Positions 62,069-64,000 of a stretch of 64,000 nt of DNA are shown here, piece after piece (position 1 is the stretch's first letter; every line of letters starts with the position of its first letter). A program made the position numbers and the translations under genes. Origin of the DNA: Aristolochia californica (Eukaryota > Streptophyta > Magnoliopsida > Piperales > Aristolochiaceae); NCBI GenBank assembly GCA_029961685.1, contig JARWKL010000008.1, positions 24,997,119 through 25,061,118 of the forward strand. The letters run 5' to 3'. Under the pieces are notes generated by a model that saw only the letters and a program-made list of their open reading frames with translations, searched no databases and was not told the DNA's origin.

Positions 62069-64000
62069 TAACATGTTTCAAATGTGATTGATATGCATGC
62101 CAGAAACTTGTTGAGGATGCAAGTGACCTAATGATCCAAAAAATTCTAGGAGTAGAAAAAATTAAATGCTCAAGTTAACATGTGGTTGGATAATTACCAG
62201 AGCCAAACAACCCACTCTTTGCCTATACTTAAAAAAACACAGATAGGTTTTGGAATTATCTCTCTCAGTATTTGTGCATTTCCATTTTGGATGTTCAAAT
62301 TTTTTTTCAGATCCAAACTTGAGTTTGCACTCTCCCGTTTTTCTCGTAATAAAAGATATAAGGCAAATAGAACACAACAAAGTGAAAATTTTAGAGTTTA
62401 TGTATGCAAAAAAATTTTAAAACTATAATAAATGTAAGTGAAGAAAATTATTTCACGCACTAACAGTGAACTCCAAAGTTTTACTATCCATGTTTGGAAA
62501 ATTCCACTAGTACAACCCTCTAATAGCTTGATGGAATGTTATAGGAAAGAGACTTCTAATTGATCGTAACATGTTTAAAATGTGGTGGATACGCATGCCA
62601 GAAACATGTTGAGGATACAGGTAACCTAATGATCCAAAATTTTCAAGGAGTAGAAAAAATTTAATTCTCCAGTTAACGTGTGGTTGGATATTTACCAGAG
62701 CCAAACAACCCACTCATTCCATATGCTTAAAAATCACACATACTTTTTGGAATTATCACTTTCAGCATTAGTGCATTTCCATTTTGGATGTTCAAATTTT
62801 TTTTCAGATCCAAACTTGAGTTTTCACTCTCCCATTTTTCTTCGAAACAAAAAAGATATAAGGCAAATAGATCAAAACAAAATGGAAATTTAAGAGTTTA
62901 TGTATGCCAAACAATTTGGAAAACTATAATAAATGTAAGTGAAGAGAATTATTTCACGCACTAAAGATGAACTTCAAAGTTTTATTATCCATGTTTGGGA
63001 AATTCCATTAGTACAACCCCTAATAGCTTGGTGGAATTTTATAGGAAAGAGACTTCTAACTGATCGTAACATGTTATGAATGAGGTGGATACGCATGCCA
63101 GAAACATGTTGAGGATGCCAGTGACCTAATGATCCAAAAATTTTTACGAGTAGAAAAAATTAAATTCTCAAGTCAAAGTGTGGTTGAATATTTACCAGAG
63201 CCAAACAACCCACTCTTTGCCTATCCTCAAAAATCATAGATACTTTTCGGAATTATCTCTCTCAGCGTTTGTGCATTTCCATTTTGGATGTTCAACTTTT
63301 TTTTTTAGATCCAAACTTGAGTTTTCAATCTCCAATTTTTCTCGTAAAAAAAAAAGATATAAAGCAAATAGATCACGCCAAAATGAAAATTTTAGAGTTT
63401 ATGTATGCAAAAAAAATTTGAAAACTATATAAATGTAAGTGAAGAAAATTATTTCACGCACTAAAAATGAACTCCAAAGTTTGGTTATCCATGTTTGGGA
63501 AATTCCACTAGTACAACCCCTAATAGCTAGGTGGAATTTTTTAAGAAAGAGACTTCTAACTGATTCTAACATGTTTATAATGTGGTGGATAAGCATGCCA
63601 GAAACATGTTGAGGATGCAAGTGACCTAATGATCCAAAATTTTCAAGGAGTTGAAAAAATTAAATTCCCAAGTTAACGTGTGGCTGGATATTTACCAGAG
63701 CCAAACAACCCCCTCTTTGCCTATCCTTAAAAATCACAGATAGTTTTTGGAATTATCTTTACCAGCATTTGTCCATTTCCATTTTGGATGCACAAATTCT
63801 TTTTCAGATCCAAACATGAGTTTTTACTCTCCCATTTTTCTCGTAAACAAAAAAGATATAAGGCAAATAGATCAGAACAAAAGGAAAATTTTAGAGTTTA
63901 TGTATACAAAAAAATTTGAAAATTATAATAAATATAAGTGAAGAAAATTATTTCACGCAATAAAAATGAACTCCAAAGTTTTGTTATCCATGTTTGGGAA

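Larger units (their letters stand above)
1..64000 (+). repeat. satellite array, about 498 bp monomer, about 129 copies
   Basis: Every part of the window aligns to the same unit in the same orientation; no inverted monomer and no foreign insert was seen. The unit, read from the middle, contains in order: tttgggaaattccactag, the run caacccctaatagcttgg, gtggaattttatagg, the octamer aacatgtt, ggatatgcatgcc, a second aacatgtt, gcaagtgacctaatgatcc, acgtgtggttggatattta, ccaaacaacccactctttgc, ggaattatctctctcagc, a T8-9 tract ending in cag, ctcgtaaacaaaaaagat, and ataataaatgtaagtgaag. Landmark spacing is usually 491 to 502 bp. Known satellites of this kind occupy heterochromatin; which domain this one occupies cannot be told from sequence alone. 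The family is not one I recognise. Confidence 0.97.
57730..64000 (+). repeat. region epsilon: right end of the window, ordinary and rearranged monomers
   Basis: Landmarks at 58161, 58660, 59010, 59510, 60008, 60508, 61005, 61504, 62089, 62588, 63088 and 63588. Adjacent monomers at 62588 and 63088 share tgatcgtaacatg and ggatacgcatgcc, suggesting local duplication. Three monomers share the variant cctcaaaaat (60645, 61143, 63224). The array runs off the right edge within a monomer, at tccatgtttgggaa. Confidence 0.88.

Noticed and set aside
1..64000. Many plus-strand open frames of 60 to 100 codons per monomer with a common pattern (start at the gtggttgg region, stop after aatgtaag)
   Set aside because: They come from a stop-poor A+T-rich unit whose length (498) is divisible by three. 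The frame switches between monomers whenever the T tract changes length, many copies contain stops or lack a start, no ribosome or promoter context is seen, and no protein family is recognisable. A dN/dS test over all monomers would settle it; a ratio near one is expected.
1..64000. Possible CENP-B box or telomere-type repeat
   Set aside because: I found no match to the CENP-B box pattern and no short telomere-like tandem repeat. The G/C-poor unit has no comparable G-rich box.
1..64000. Possible transposon, LTR or helitron origin of the unit, or inserted elements
   Set aside because: No terminal inverted repeats at unit borders, no target-site duplications, no polymerase, integrase or transposase motifs, and no break in periodicity larger than 205 bp. 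A diverged origin from a non-coding transposon part cannot be excluded from the sequence alone.
1..64000. CRISPR-like array reading (repeats with spacers)
   Set aside because: The entire 498 bp unit is repeated, not a short repeat between unique spacers, and copies diverge along their full length.
1..64000. Internal 166 bp sub-repeats making the unit a trimer
   Set aside because: The unit has recurring short words (ggaatt, aaaatttt, ccaaa) but no alignable threefold internal repeat could be seen by eye. A unit self-alignment would decide.

Overview
The whole 64 kb window is one uninterrupted satellite-DNA array. I find no protein-coding gene, no rRNA or tRNA gene, no recognisable transposon and no CRISPR array. 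A unit of about 498 bp is repeated head to tail in a single orientation from base 1 to base 64000, and both ends of the window cut through a monomer. I located 128 copies of one landmark (the site corresponding to ggatatgcat), plus one monomer that has lost it, so there are about 129 monomers. Most landmark-to-landmark distances fall between 491 and 502 bp. The sequence is A+T-rich (roughly 30% G+C by eye). The scale, the A+T-richness, the CpG decay pattern and the layered higher-order structure point to eukaryotic heterochromatin (centromeric, pericentromeric or subtelomeric). I do not recognise the family and cannot name the species; a plant or invertebrate would be unsurprising, but this is inference.

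Layout. (1) 1 to about 6650: a regular higher-order repeat (HOR) of four monomer types, period about 1993 bp, a little over three copies. The first two copies are almost identical for 1.5 kb. (2) About 6650 to 19000: the four-monomer order breaks down. A two-monomer module (called M-N here) recurs six times at irregular spacing, mixed with A-type monomers from region 1 and a small subtype with altered sequence at 13.7, 15.2 and 15.7 kb. (3) About 20.3 to 30.2 kb (alpha), 30.5 to 38.5 kb (beta) and 49.4 to 57.7 kb (gamma): three versions of a much longer super-unit of about 16 to 20 monomers. They carry a shared set of diagnostic variants in broadly the same order and differ by losses, gains and moves of whole monomers. 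(4) 38.5 to 49.4 kb (delta): between beta and gamma, with a re-copied end of the super-unit at 43 to 44.5 kb and a local 1496 bp duplication at 46 to 48.4 kb. (5) 57.7 to 64 kb (epsilon): ordinary monomers with several rearranged ones.

Within the monomer, the conserved part includes a perfect 9 bp inverted repeat (arms aaattccac and gtggaattt around a 22 nt loop), a palindromic octamer aacatgtt present twice about 35 bp apart, an ACTAGT site in the inverted repeat and an ATGCAT near the landmark. Broken monomers (deletions of about 20 to 205 bp, partial duplications of 12 to 87 bp) are scattered through the array and mark individual recombination events. Numerous short open frames on both strands result from the stop-poor A+T-rich unit, whose length is divisible by three; I do not annotate them as genes.
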